This document shows, one piece after another, positions 22,060 through 33,484 of a DNA stretch of 64,000 bases; position 1 is the first letter of the stretch; the number at the start of each line of letters is the position of its first letter. Source of the DNA: Atriophallophorus winterbourni. Its lineage: Eukaryota; Platyhelminthes; Trematoda; Plagiorchiida; Microphallidae. Below the pieces are notes generated by a model, which made no database searches, had not been told where the DNA came from, and saw only the letters and a list, made by a program, of their open reading frames with translations. Where the stretch lies: the NCBI GenBank assembly GCA_013407085.1, contig JACCGJ010020523.1, positions 1 through 64,000 on the forward strand, given 5' to 3'. The position numbers and the translations under genes were made by a program.

Positions 22060-23345
22060 ATCAGGCTGTGGTTGCGATGGCTATCTGGCTTTCAGTGAGG
22101 GAACACGCTTGGGCACGCTTAGTCTCACGTCTGGTGGAAGTTTTGAGCGGTTTGATTTCCATTCGGTATTCATAGCGATAGCCATTTCAGTCGTTAGAAA
22201 AGTGATTTTCAGAGGACTGGGCCCAGTGCCTTTGTAGTTAGAGGATCTAGGTATTCTAAAGTGTCTACGACAATGGAATCACGAGATCCAATAGCATCGG
22301 CAATGTATAACCATTGCTTCACATCGTGTTGCTTTGATTCCGATGCTGATACTACATCAACATTTTCGGGGACACCGAGGAATATTAAACTACGTGAAGT
22401 AGAGTGGTCTCGACAATTGGATTGATTTACTTTCGCACCAAGGGATGTCGGCTTGTACTCGGCAGTTCAAACCGTGACAAGCACTGAGTAGATACACATT
22501 GAGGATGACTTCTTCCATTTCAGATTTATTTCGTAATGTCACCCTTAATAGGCGCGGCCGGTCTATGTGAGGGGAGTCTTTATGCCGGGTTAAGCGCGTC
22601 ATCGATATAGGTATCAAAGCTTTCAAGCCCATGTGTGTACAGAGCTTAGTCCATTCATTGAGTTCATGTGCTGTTTTTGCTGAAAAAACTGAATCTGTCG
22701 ATTCCAGGATATTTTTGCAGATTACACTGAGAGCGATATCCGTCTTAGTAGAATGAGCGGTAACATTGCTTTTTTGGGAGGCTCGGATCTAGCAACTAGA
22801 CGACGGGGAGTCCTCGACAAAGTGTTCACAATTTTACCAGATGAGGACCTAGGTAAACAGGGTTCAGTAGGTCCATCTTTATTGCCTTTGGATGAGCTAT
22901 CAACACATTCAGTTAAGGGAGCAGTTATTGGTGTAATTTCCTTTTCCTTTTTGTCTTGAGCAACATTTATTTCGGGTCGAACTGCGTTGGCAAGTGTATC
23001 TACCAAAAGCGGTTTAAATGTTTCCTCAAGTTTTCGATAGCAATTTTCCAAAATCTCTATTCGAGATTCCAGCTTTGCCTCGTGGGGAGGATTTGTAGTC
23101 GTATCGATAGGCTGTTTACTTCGACATGCACAACATACGTAGCAAACAACGGGTAAATCAACGTTGTTAATAAAAGATATCACTTCTTTCGTTAGGGCTT
23201 TATCGCATTTAATATGTATTTTACCCAAACAGTCAAAACATTTAACTACGTTGGATTTGGCGCTTACCCCTCTGTTACACATTTGACACGCATCACGTGC
23301 TGTCTTCTTTATCTGGGTCATCGAGGTCATCCTTCGCGTCATTGT
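22060..23345 (-). pseudogene. CR1-like ORF1 relic with PHD-like zinc finger
   Basis: The minus strand reads from 23342. After a short basic leader comes a PHD-like finger (C-x2-C ... VVKC-x2-C ... H-x2-C ... C-x2-C, residues about 18-58), then a probable coiled coil (LESRIEILENCYRKLEETF), a Ser/Pro-rich linker, and after a frameshift near 22760 an RRM-like region ending in PRLLRVTL. A second frameshift near 22385 leads to SLIFLGVPE. This order is that of ORF1 proteins of CR1-group elements, which bind the element RNA. The RT part is absent downstream, so this is an orphan 5' piece. Confidence 0.75.
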
Positions 23346-23399
23346 TACAATCCAACGAGTGATGAGTCAGTGCACTTAGCGGTGCAGTTGTTTATCGAT

Positions 23400-24640
23400 C
23401 GGTAGGTACTGGTGGAGTGAATGCGTTGGATCGGAGTGATGCGATCCAAGCGGTAAAATACGATTTGGATAAAAAAGGTGCGGTTGAATGAGTTTCGATC
23501 TGATAGTGTTGAAAAAACTATCAGTCACTTCGAAATGATGTGATCCTCACAACAGTATTCGAACAGGAGCAATATTCTGAATCGCCAAGGATATTGCATG
23601 CGTCGGTAAAATTGGGTTAAAACTTGAAAATTTGAATTTTCAAAAATTCTCCTTGCTCCAAGATGAAATGTGTATATTCCGAAAGAACAAATTGAGACGA
23701 GTTCAATTATATATGAACCGTCCAGTTCAGACAAAAAAGTGAGGAAATAAATCCAAAAGTATGAGAGCACAAATATATGCGTCCGCACAGCACGTCCTTC
23801 AGAATGATTCATAGAAGGAAATATTCACCTTCCGTTCGTGTCTTGCATGGATGGTACTGGTTACTCTGCTGTATACTAAAGCATTAAAATCAGCTTGCGG
23901 CTACTTCAAACACGAGAGTTCAATCGGGAAAAACAGCTGCTACGCTTTGAAGATGTAATTTTTCATCTTTTGGCGTAACTTTGAAGTTCAAGAAAACTGA
24001 ACGTTTCCCATCCAACATAGCAGTCATCTAGGTAGCTTTTCCTTCGAACCAGTTGCTCGTTTGAGCTTTATGTGAACCTTTGGTGGAAAGTGCAGCTTTT
24101 TCGCGATGCCCAATTTTCTGAAGCTGATTCGGGTGTGGTTGTCTTGGTAAACTCATCATGTGAATGCTTTTGCAAATCGCACAGCTAGATTATGCTCGCA
24201 CGTGTGAGTGACGTCTATCCTTCCCTTAGCATACAATTTGTCGCGGTGAAATCTCGACTGCGGAAACTTCAGTTTTGCACACATCAACGAATATTCAGGG
24301 TGACAGCCTGCGCCTTGATATGGCCTGGCAAGGAATACGGTTCATGCGTTAGCGGGCCTTACAAGAATAAGTTAAGCTGACGCAAATGCTTGTAGTGAGG
24401 ATGTTTTTAAAAAAAATTTATACAGTGGTGTTGTTTGAAAGAAAGTGTTAGTGACAGAATGACCGAACTATGTGAACAGTTATAAAAGGCGTTGACTATT
24501 TTCATTAGATACACCCACTTGATTCTAAGAAGACAGGTTTGACAAGACTCGTAATCAGCAATATCTCTGGCATTTAAATTATCCAATCCAACTACCCTGC
24601 TTTTAGTGACAAGTTTTTGTGGACTTTTGTTAGTTTATGA
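23400..24640. other. No supportable gene
   Basis: Nothing recognised on either strand. Confidence 0.5.
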
Positions 24641-24649
24641 TAAAAACCG

Positions 24650-25240
24650 ACTATTTCAGTGCCAAGAGCTACGGTGCATAAACGTTGACCAGCGTAATGG
24701 TACCAGTAATCAACTTCAGATATAGAGTCCTAATCCGTTCGCTCTCGCTGCTGCTCGATTTTGCTGTTTTAGTAGGTCGTTTCGAACGGTAAAACCAACC
24801 CCATAAAGTCAAGCCACATCAGATCCCCTTCCGGTACGAAAATGTTTTTTTTCTGTTAGCGTATCAACGTCTAGTAATCGCGTCTCTTGCAGGACAACCA
24901 GACCAACCTTCAGCCATTTCATTTCATTGTTAATCACAGCTGATTTTCCCACGCCTCAGATATATGGGACATCGCCATGGAATTCTGGAATACTGGACAG
25001 GGCGTTCTAGGTTCTTAGTTTCAGAACTGAACATTATGTTTAGTAATTCGTTTCGCCTGTGCGAAAAAATACATTCTGCTTGTTGGTTGATTCATAATCC
25101 CCATGTACCCAATTATGATAGAAGACCATGGTGAGACTGCACCTTATTGGCTGGTGCCGCTCATCTTTAGGAGGGCGGTAGCCGTCCAGTAAAACCCCAA
25201 AATCTCTCCCACCGTAAAAAGCATCCCCAGACTCTAAGCT
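24650..25240 (-). pseudogene. RTE/BovB-type endonuclease relic with its 5' leader
   Basis: The minus strand from about 25020 encodes NLRTLSSIPEF..., then INNEMKWLKVGLVVLQETRLLD (the conserved LQETRL box with the catalytic Glu), and FRTGRGSD....YGVGFTVRNDLL (the GVGFAVR-type box). Stops break the frame. The ~200 bp upstream (25240-25030) probably is the untranslated leader. The sequence differs clearly from the SR2-like endonuclease at 39-40 kb, so it is a second RTE-type lineage. Confidence 0.65.
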
Positions 25241-25639
25241 CTACGCCAGTCGATCAAGTACTTTTAAACGTTTTCTGCTGCCTCCCGTGTTACTATCCGT
25301 AAAAGCGGAATGGTGTGCCCTCTGCATTGATGCATTATGTTGTATGCAAAGGCAGTTCAAAATGGAGAAATAGTTGTTAACCATGCAGCAAGTGCTCGCT
25401 CTCGATGTTACTCCTCGAACCAAAGAAACAGTTAGGATGATACTTTTGGAAAACGACAATCGCAAGAGTTGGTACGAAAAATTTAAATACAATTTCGACT
25501 GCCAAAAGTGTACCTGGCTACCTTTTATCCAACGAGTTTGAATCCGAAAGCTTCTTCCATTATTGGATGTAGCAACAATGCAATGGTGTTTTGAGTTAAA
25601 TGTTTTACTACCCGTAGGAGGACAACATTCATGGATTTA

Positions 25640-25740
25640 CGAACTCCGACTGACCAAAACAAGCTGATTTTGAGGCGCCAGTCGAGCACATTTGTCAACT
25701 ATCTTGTCAGTAGAAGCAGTTCTGATGGGACACGAACGTC
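25640..25740 (-). mobile_element. 5'-end fragment of the SR2/RTE-like family
   Basis: Matches the 5' terminal region of the element at 37-40 kb (TTTTGAGGCGCCAGTC and GTCAGTAGAAGCAGTTC) with mismatches. Only this ~100-bp piece is present. Confidence 0.7.
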
Positions 25741-25849
25741 TACACACGCACGCTAGGAGCTGGTCGTTTTGTAAGAAGCTATATAAGACGTACCTTTGGA
25801 ATTGTGAACTCATCTCCAAAACCGCTTCGGCAGTGACAACCTGGTTCGT

Positions 25850-26080
25850 CATTATGTGTTTAACCAATATCTACATGTTTTTGGACACGTGATTGAACAA
25901 GGTAGTCGTTTATACCTTATCCGACGGTGGTATACAAGCGCAACTTGTTTTCCATTCTTTCACTGTTTGAAGCGCACACGTATCCTAATCATACAGTCCC
26001 CAGCTGATGAGTGCAAACAGCACGAAACTGGTCGTGGATTGTGTGTGATGGAAATACGTGCAAATGAGATATTGTTACTC
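25850..26080 (+). mobile_element. Small hammerhead-bearing repeat, single monomer (type A)
   Basis: Collinear with 19470-19700 over a whole monomer: the GTTTAACC...ACATG...TTTGGACAC block, the TACAAGCGC block, the CACTGTTT-AAGCGCA block, the ribozyme and the GCAAATGA end. More diverged than the 19-kb copies. Confidence 0.75.
25996..26038 (+). ncRNA. Hammerhead ribozyme, copy A3 (slightly degenerate)
   Basis: CTGATGA 26004-26010, stem II GTGC-AAACA-GCAC, GAAAC 26024-26028, GTC ending at 26033. All core boxes are intact, but the first stem I pair is G-G instead of C-G and stem I is reduced to CCA/TGG. Stem III ACTGGT contains a wobble. Activity is probably weakened. Confidence 0.7.
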
Positions 26081-26089
26081 AAGTTGTTT

Positions 26090-26212
26090 TCCGAACTATG
26101 TTCAGCAAACGTAATGTGTTGCTCACATCCCCATCCCTTACACACCATTACCGGTTTCAGGCTGTTTGCCATCGTCAGATGGAGACAGTAAGATCAGGTT
26201 CAGTGATCCTTG
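26090..26212 (-). mobile_element. Hammerhead-bearing repeat, type B
   Basis: Its minus strand is closely similar to 32735-32840 on the plus strand: the shared leader GAACCTGATCTTACTGTCTCC, the ribozyme, then GTGTGTAAGGGATGGGGATG. It abuts the type A monomer in the opposite orientation. Confidence 0.75.
26143..26184 (-). ncRNA. Hammerhead ribozyme, type B, intact core
   Basis: Minus strand: CTCCAT, CTGACGA (complement of 26172-26178), stem-loop II TGGC-AAACA-GCCT (three good pairs), GAAAC (complement of 26154-26158), CGGTA, then ATGG closing stem I with CCAT (4 pairs). The cleavage triplet is GUA. Stem III is again the self-complementary ACCGGT. All invariant positions are present. Confidence 0.8.
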
Positions 26213-26692
26213 ATTTTAATTTTAAGATTGTTTGCCACATTCCCACTGGTATAAGTCTGTTTATATTCTAATCTTACTGTTTATATTGAATGACGGAAAA
26301 TTCCCGGAAGTCAGTTGTGGAGTGTAATTTTTAAGAATGCGCGTACCACAGTACATCCTATTGTATAGAAATATGTGCCCAAACAACCGAGCCTAGTTTT
26401 GTTAACTGATGTTCTCTCTGTCATTTTTAAAATGTTTTGTCTAAATTGAGCTATTTTAATTTTAAGATTGTTTGCCACATTCCCACTGGTATAAGTCTGT
26501 TTATATTCTAATCTTACTGTTTATATTGAATGACGGAAAATTCCCGGAAGTCAGTTGTGGAGTGTAATTTTTAAGAATGCGCGTACCACAGTACATCCTA
26601 TTGTATAGAAATATGTGCCCAAACAACCGAGCCTAGTTTTGTTAACTGATGTTCTCTCTGTCATTTTTAAAATGTTTTGTCTAAATTGAGCT
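26213..26692. repeat. Perfect tandem duplication, 2 x 240 bp
   Basis: 26213-26452 and 26453-26692 are identical base for base. The unit is AT-rich with no coding potential. It starts right after the type B ribozyme repeat. Perfect identity in an otherwise decayed region means a very recent duplication or an assembly artefact. Confidence 0.95.
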
Positions 26693-27249
26693 AACAAATC
26701 AATAAAAAATAAACTTCAAGCGTTATCAGCTTATCAAATCGTTTTTAGTATATTAGATAGTCCAAAGTTTGTTAGTGTTAAACATTTTATTTCATTGAAC
26801 AGCTTGGACCACTCACTAACAGATCTCAATATAACCATTTTAAGAAATCTGGAAATGAATAAAATCAAAAATTTCATTTCTAAATGTCATTTTATATTCG
26901 AGCAGAACTAAAGCAAAACCATCCACTAATAGTATCAATGATGTGCCTCCGTTAAGGAATTTTGAACGCTTGTTTCACCCGTGTATTATTCATTAATTTT
27001 TAATTGTTTCCAGTCCATCAATTGGCTTTTCAAAAACCAACCTTGTCTATTGCAAACGGAACAAGCTTGTGTGAATACGTAAGTTGAAAGTATAAAACGG
27101 AGTGATGACGCCCAATGATGTGCAGAAATAATTTCCTGTTTGAATTAATATTTTGTATGATTTGAAAAATGTGTATGATGAATTGAGCGCTGCATTGCGG
27201 AAACGAAATTTATTTCCTGGTAAAATTTGCAATAGATAAATCAATAGCT

Positions 27250-27370
27250 TCTTTACAATTCCTCCACTGCTTCACGGCATGCATATCCTCATCCAACTGT
27301 CCCAACCTGATGTGCGTAAACGGCCCCAAAACGGTCATTGGCTGTGTGATAAAATGCATGCGGATGAGCA
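27250..27370 (+). mobile_element. Type A ribozyme repeat, degenerate fragment
   Basis: Matches 19575-19690 (ATTCCTCCACTG, ATCCTCATC, TGTCCCAACCTGATG, ...GGTCAT, TGTGTGATAAAATGCATGCGGATGA). The CUGAUGA box has become CTGATGT (27307-27313), the hairpin is lost and GAAAC reads AAAAC, so the ribozyme is dead. Confidence 0.65.
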
Positions 27371-27454
27371 TGTTATTGATTATAGTTGAGCAGCATACAT
27401 CTTTAATTATGAATCTGATGAACAAATCCTAACATTTGAATTTCAACACAGCTA

Positions 27455-27575
27455 AGGTCGAATCAGTGGTGGTGGGTTGAATGTTGTTTTACAATTTTCT
27501 GTGTCCTGACTATTTAACTTGGTCTGAAGAAGTTTCTGTGTCATAAGTCAAACGTTACCGAACACATGCTCGAAT
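27455..27575 (+). mobile_element. Penelope-type terminal repeat fragment with hammerhead-like motif
   Basis: Same family as 10785-10990: the GTGGTGGGTTGA block, TGTCCTGACTAT, then TTGGT (27519-27523), CTGAAGA, a decayed hairpin (GTTTCTG-TGT-CATAAGT), CAAACGTTACCGA. The stem I pairing TTGGT/ACCGA is kept with one wobble. The GAAAC box has become CAAAC. Confidence 0.55.
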
Positions 27576-27599
27576 CGATTGCAATCAAATTACTTTGTA

Positions 27600-30500
27600 T
27601 GAATTTCAATAAGTTTTATTAATTTATTCAAATAATAATGAGTAGTCTGTAGAAATTTGGGATTTTAATTCTGGGATATTGATTAAAGGGATTATATAAA
27701 TTACATATATTGCAAAATTTTTAGAAATAATCAAAAGATATTATAAACACACAATTAAAACATTGAGGTTATCCCCAAAACTCCAGTATTATTAAACAAA
27801 TTAATAAATGCAGAAATAGAAAAATCAGTTGCACATAAGGTTCGAAAATTTAATTTTAGAGTTTTGCCCCAATTAAACAAAATTTCCCACTCTGATCTTG
27901 TCGGTTCTTTTCCTACGTTGTAGACTTTAAATGTACATGCACACAATTTTGTGTTCAACTCACCCACACAGCACTTTTGGATGAACATGCGTACATCTGG
28001 AACCAATAATGCCTACAATGCGTTTCTGAGCAATAGGTAGTATACTGAGCCTACAGCAGGACCTCTTCCTCAGTCTGAATAAAATGCTTTGCTTTATAAC
28101 TATAAAATAAGCGATCTCGCTTGTTTTTTTCTTAATGTGCATTCAATACAGAGCACTCTTTTTACTTCATTTATGTGATCTATTAGGGTTGTTTATAATA
28201 CGCTTTTTCGAGACATAATTCGATTCATTTATCCAGATTTCTAACATCAATTATTCTGATTTCTTACTTTCTTTCAAGGAATTTGGGAGGGAAAGCTGGT
28301 TTAACATGCAACACGTAATAAATATGGAAGGGATTAGCTACGAAAAATTAAATCCGATGGTGTCTAAATTGCTATCACTATCACGGGCGTCGCAATTAGG
28401 GGCAACATGTTCTTATTTTGTTGAAAATTATTTAATTTCCCTTTAATTAACGATACAATTTGGTGGTGGTTCATGTTTTTCTGGGTATATTAACTAACAC
28501 GTCTAGTTTGTGAATAATTGTTTCGTGCTTAAACGAGCAATACAATGGTGAAGTAAAAAGTCGTATTTCACACATCCCCATTACACAACCCAGAGTGAAT
28601 TAAAATCCATAAATTTAAAGGATGAGAATACCATCACAAAAAATAAACTTTAATAATTTGATTTTCTATTGTGATAGCTAGATCAATATAACTGATGGCA
28701 TTTCCATAGTAAAGTTTGTTTAATCCAAACTGTTAATACTGTCTTCACCTGATGACACGCAAAATTGTCTTTGGTGTTTAAATGCAATAATCAAGCGCAC
28801 TTGTTACTTGTCATTCAAACAGATTTCATCAGTTTAATTCCATACATTTTGTATATTAATCATTCTAAATATTAAAATTTAGATTGAAAAAACGTACCAC
28901 AATAAACCAGGTTTATCTACTGATGTTCGTATGTTCTAGACCTCAGTGAACCTAATCTTTCTGGCTTCATCCTTTGAAGAAAAAACCCAGAATCCTTTGG
29001 TGCATGAGATGGAGATACCATCAAATCTATAATACTATCAAGTTACGCTCCAACTCTAGTATATTTACTGTTGGTGGGATAAATTAACCTCAAGCTCCAG
29101 TGTCTAAGCTGTTGATATCGAGGAAAAAGAATTTTGAACATAAGACATAACTTAGCATACCTTTCGAACTTAAATTATTTCGTTCGGTAATAACTCAACC
29201 CCCACATTTAAAGCTACACGGGAATAAAAGTTCATAGACTATGTCATATAAGACTAAACTAATGGCTGAAAGCTATCCTCAGCAACCGGTAGAGATTAAC
29301 TTTTTTATATGGTTCTATATTAATTGGATAGGCTATTGATATTTGTATGGTCTGGATTTCAACCGGCATGAATGCTTTGAAGTCTCAACTATAGTACTGC
29401 TAGTTCTCACTAAGTGCTAGGTTTTATGATCCACTCTATGCTCTTTAGGTTAGCAGAAGCAATCGCCCGACAGATTATTTCGGATTAAGTGAAGATAATA
29501 TTGATGTTTCACACAACCTCATTTTCAATTTTCTAAATAGAACATCGAAATTGCGATTAGAAATTTCGCCAAACTATATCATTTATCCAAATTATTTAAT
29601 GGAATATAAAATTTGTTTAATTGTAATGACTTATTTCGAAATTCATCGTTTCAACATGTCTTCCTTTTCTGTTCTCATGTATAGTTTGCATTGGTTCTTT
29701 CGAAACAAACAAACTTGAATGCAAGATGTATTGAAATCTCAAAACCGATTATTCTCAATAATAAACACTACGGATTGATACGTGCGAACTTCACAAAACA
29801 AGTATTCCCATCACATTTTCACGGGTCTTTGAAAAACCAATACCATTTTTACAAGTATTTAAGCCCAATATTCAGGAAGCATATTTCCTTGTGCGAAATT
29901 TCATCGACATCGTGCTATTGTGAGTGAAACATTTCCCTGCTTGGTAAACATGATAAAATTTTGTTTAAATCGGCTAATAATAGGGTCACAAATATAAAGT
30001 TCTTCGCTTGCGGACACTATTCATCTTTAATAATGTGTTATTGGGTGGACCTGAAACCGTAGATTTCCTCTAAGCACTTAGATTTATATCATAAGCATAC
30101 ACACACATTTTTCCTTTAATCAGCTGTGTACATGCTAAAATATAACAATGGATGTTATCTATTGGTGAATACAGTAAGGTCTTATGTAATCAACTCATAA
30201 ATGGATCAAAAGATATGCAAAAACTACATATAGAAGCGCTAAGTTTGTCGAGCAATATTTTGTGACATTTATGCTATATCAAATCCTATAAAATTACCAA
30301 TGCGGATAAAATAAACATCACTGGTTATCCGACAAGAAAAAAGTATCTTTCACTATATTCGAGTAAATTAATTACGTTGAAAATATGTAATCATTCAGAG
30401 AACACTATGAAAACGTCGTTCAGTTGATTGATGAAATATCACCAAATAATATTCATTAATTATTGAGTGGAAGCATCAGCAAAGAATTGGGTGCTTTTTT

Positions 30501-31905
30501 AAACATACAATCGGGATGTGTGACCCAATTATTTATCAAAATCTAAATAATCCCAAAAGTCATTGCTAAATATATCAAGATTAAAATAGATATATGCATG
30601 AAAAATATATCGATTCATGTATGAGTTCAGATAACTGCAACGGAAAGATAGAAAGATTGTTTATACACTGGATAAATGGAAGGATTTTGAATTTTCCCTA
30701 TGTAAGTTGTTTTGTTGTAAAAGTAGAAATCAAATTAGAAATGCATAGTCCAAACCATTAAGTTAAAATTTCATCCATGCATTAAGAACATTCAAATTCG
30801 ACGCACAGCAATGTTTGCATTAGAATGCTGGGTAACTTAATAATGCTCTTGTTAAAAGTTAAGATATAAACAATGAATGTCTCGGCTATTTTCCGTTTTC
30901 AATCAAATTGATTTACTTTTAAAATCAGATCAAATCCGATTATTAGTAAAATTCTACGTTTGTGTTTACGTAATCAACAATTTGGCCTCTCGAATTTAAA
31001 CATAATACAATCTCGAACACATTCGGTTTTTTTTACCTTCACTATGAACTTTTTTGCTAAAGCTCATTAATCACAGACAATTTTAGATTTAATTAATATA
31101 TATATATATCCTTCATACATAAAAATCGTCATTTCACGTGTATTTTTGAATTCGCGTTTGTGTTCTGTTAAAATTCAGGTTTAGATTATTTGGGGCGCAA
31201 ATAAAATTATCATAATACGCGTAACGATACGCGCTATAATGTGTTAAAACAAAGTTCTTATGAACTCTATTGATTTAACTTCCTAGGATAAGTTTGTTAG
31301 CTGATGTTCCATGTGACATTGCCCAGGATATTTTAGTGTGTCAAGGAAACAAACAAATCATCGCACCAATTTGACGTCCATCAAAGCCGTTTCGCCAATT
31401 ATAACGACGTGTCTTATTCCCTGATATTGCTGATAAATCTGAGAAAAACTGTTGGCTTTGATTTAATTAGTTGGCACTGGTAAATCTAAAACCGCTTGGA
31501 TGAATACCTATGCTCAGCAGAAGATATTGATTTACCGAAGTGTAATTCGAGCGCGAAAAATAAAAATGTTAGGACATCTTATGTGAAACGTATTTAGTGG
31601 TTTATAGTGTAGCAGTTTTTTATCCTGCTGAAATGTCATCTTTTGTTTGCATGACTACCTTGCTTCATTTTGCAAGGCGTAATATCTTGTGGCAATCAAG
31701 GTCAAAATGACAATAAAAACAACATCATGGGTAAAATGTAAAGATAATATATATCATGATCTAACTTAGATCTAACATAGATGCTCGTAAAATGTTTGCG
31801 TCTGTCATTACACATTTGACTGTTACACTCGAACATTTAATTTGGAATAGCGTTCTTTCATCCACTGTGGATCGTACACACCTGTAAATTAACTTCCATG
31901 GTGAA
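27600..31905. other. Long AT-rich stretch without a supportable gene
   Basis: About 4.3 kb in which I see no coding sequence with recognisable motifs, no repeats of the other families and only short AT runs (for example near 31100). It could be unique intergenic or intronic DNA. Confidence 0.5.
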
Positions 31906-31910
31906 ATAAA

Positions 31911-32725
31911 TTGATTACTTTTCACCTGAAACTTTTTTGTCATGTAAATGTAGTAGTTTAACAATTAATTAGTCGAAATTACAATGGATAAAAATTGTTC
32001 AATAGGACACCATTTTTAATTAAGGGACAACCGAATGAAAGAAAAAATTATGACACATAAATTAGGTCCCATAATGTTCAATTTTATCCAAACATTTTAA
32101 TATAAAATTTCATGCAGGCATATTGCTGCAATTTTGACGTGTCTCATGTTACATAATAATGATTCCCGTATAATTAATTGATTACTTTTCACCTGAAACA
32201 TTTTTTCCATGTAAATGCTACTCACAAGTAGATTAACAATTAATTAGTCGAAATTACAATGGATAAAAATTGTTCAATAGGACACCATTTTTAATTAAGG
32301 GACAACCGAATGAAAGAAAAAATTATGACACATAATTTAGGTCCCATAATGTTCAATTTTATCCAAACATTTTAATATAAAATTTCATGCAGGCATATTG
32401 CTGCAATTTTGACGTGTCTCATGTTACATAATAATGATTCCCAGATAATAATTGATTACTTTTCACCTGAAACATTTTTTCCATGTAAATGCTACTCACA
32501 AGTAGTTTAACAATTAATTAGTCGAAATTACAATGGATAAAAATTGTTCAATAGGACACCATTTTTAATTAAGGGACAACCGAATGAAAGAAAAAATTAT
32601 GACACATAATTAGGTCCCATAATGTTCAATTTTATCCAAACATTTTAATATAAAATTTCGCAGGCATATTGCTGCAATTTTGACGTGTCTCATATTACAT
32701 AATAATTTCCCAGATAATAAAGTAA
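31911..32725. repeat. Triple tandem repeat, ~270 bp period
   Basis: Three head-to-tail copies start at 31911, 32178 and 32452 (spacings 267 and 274 bp), each beginning TTGATTACTTTTCACCTGAAAC. Differences are few: small indels and an extra CTACTCACAAG stretch in copies 2 and 3. No coding potential. Confidence 0.93.
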
Positions 32726-32734
32726 CTCAAAGGC

Positions 32735-32840
32735 TCACTGAACCTGATCTTACTGTCTCCACCTAACGACGGCAAACAGCCAGAAACCGGTAGTGGTGTG
32801 TAAGGGATGGGGATGTGAGCAACACATTACTTTGGTAACT
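32735..32840 (+). mobile_element. Type B ribozyme repeat directly after the triple repeat
   Basis: Close to 26090-26212 in reverse. The ribozyme core reads CTAACGA, so the invariant G of CUGANGA is lost. The hairpin CGGC-AAACA-GCCA, GAAAC, CGGTA and stem I CCAC/GTGG are kept. Stem I changed from CCAT/ATGG to CCAC/GTGG, a compensated pair. Confidence 0.72.
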
Positions 32841-33337
32841 CGTAAATCCTTATTCTTTTTTATCTTGTTTATTTCCATAGCTTACTAACATGTTTGCTAT
32901 TACCATTCAGATTATTTAGGAACCACAAAATAGAAAGCTTTCATTGGTGAGTCTTTATGCTGCATTGATATTAGTAATGATATTATCTTTAGATGGAACC
33001 AAATTTGAAGAATAAAATTAACTAAAATTCTATTTCGAATCTGATTTTATTTAAGTTTTGATAACCGACTATTTGATTTGTGCGTGATGTAGTAATTAAT
33101 TTACGATCAAGGTTATTACTAAAAGCGAATCTATGTATTCACTTGGAAAGATTTGCTGATGAAACCAGTTATATATGCTGCGCATGTTGGTGACGTGTTA
33201 CTAATTATTACACAATGAATCCAATGATCTGAAACCACAATTTTGATATTTTTTTCAGGTTTGCGTTTGCTCTACGAAACTGGAATCGCGGTTGCAGAAA
33301 AGGACTTCCAATCAAACTTTTGCAAGGAAGTTAGTGA

Positions 33338-33363
33338 AATATATATATATATATATATATATA
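33338..33363. repeat. (AT)n microsatellite
   Basis: Uninterrupted run of about 13 AT units. Confidence 0.9.
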
Positions 33364-33484
33364 GCAAGTACGTAGGAAATGGAGCCGACAATCAATACGG
33401 GAACTCGGTGCGCACAGGGATAAGGAATATCCGCATGTCACTTTCTCAACACACACATTAAGCAAGTATTTTAGTGGATATCCT

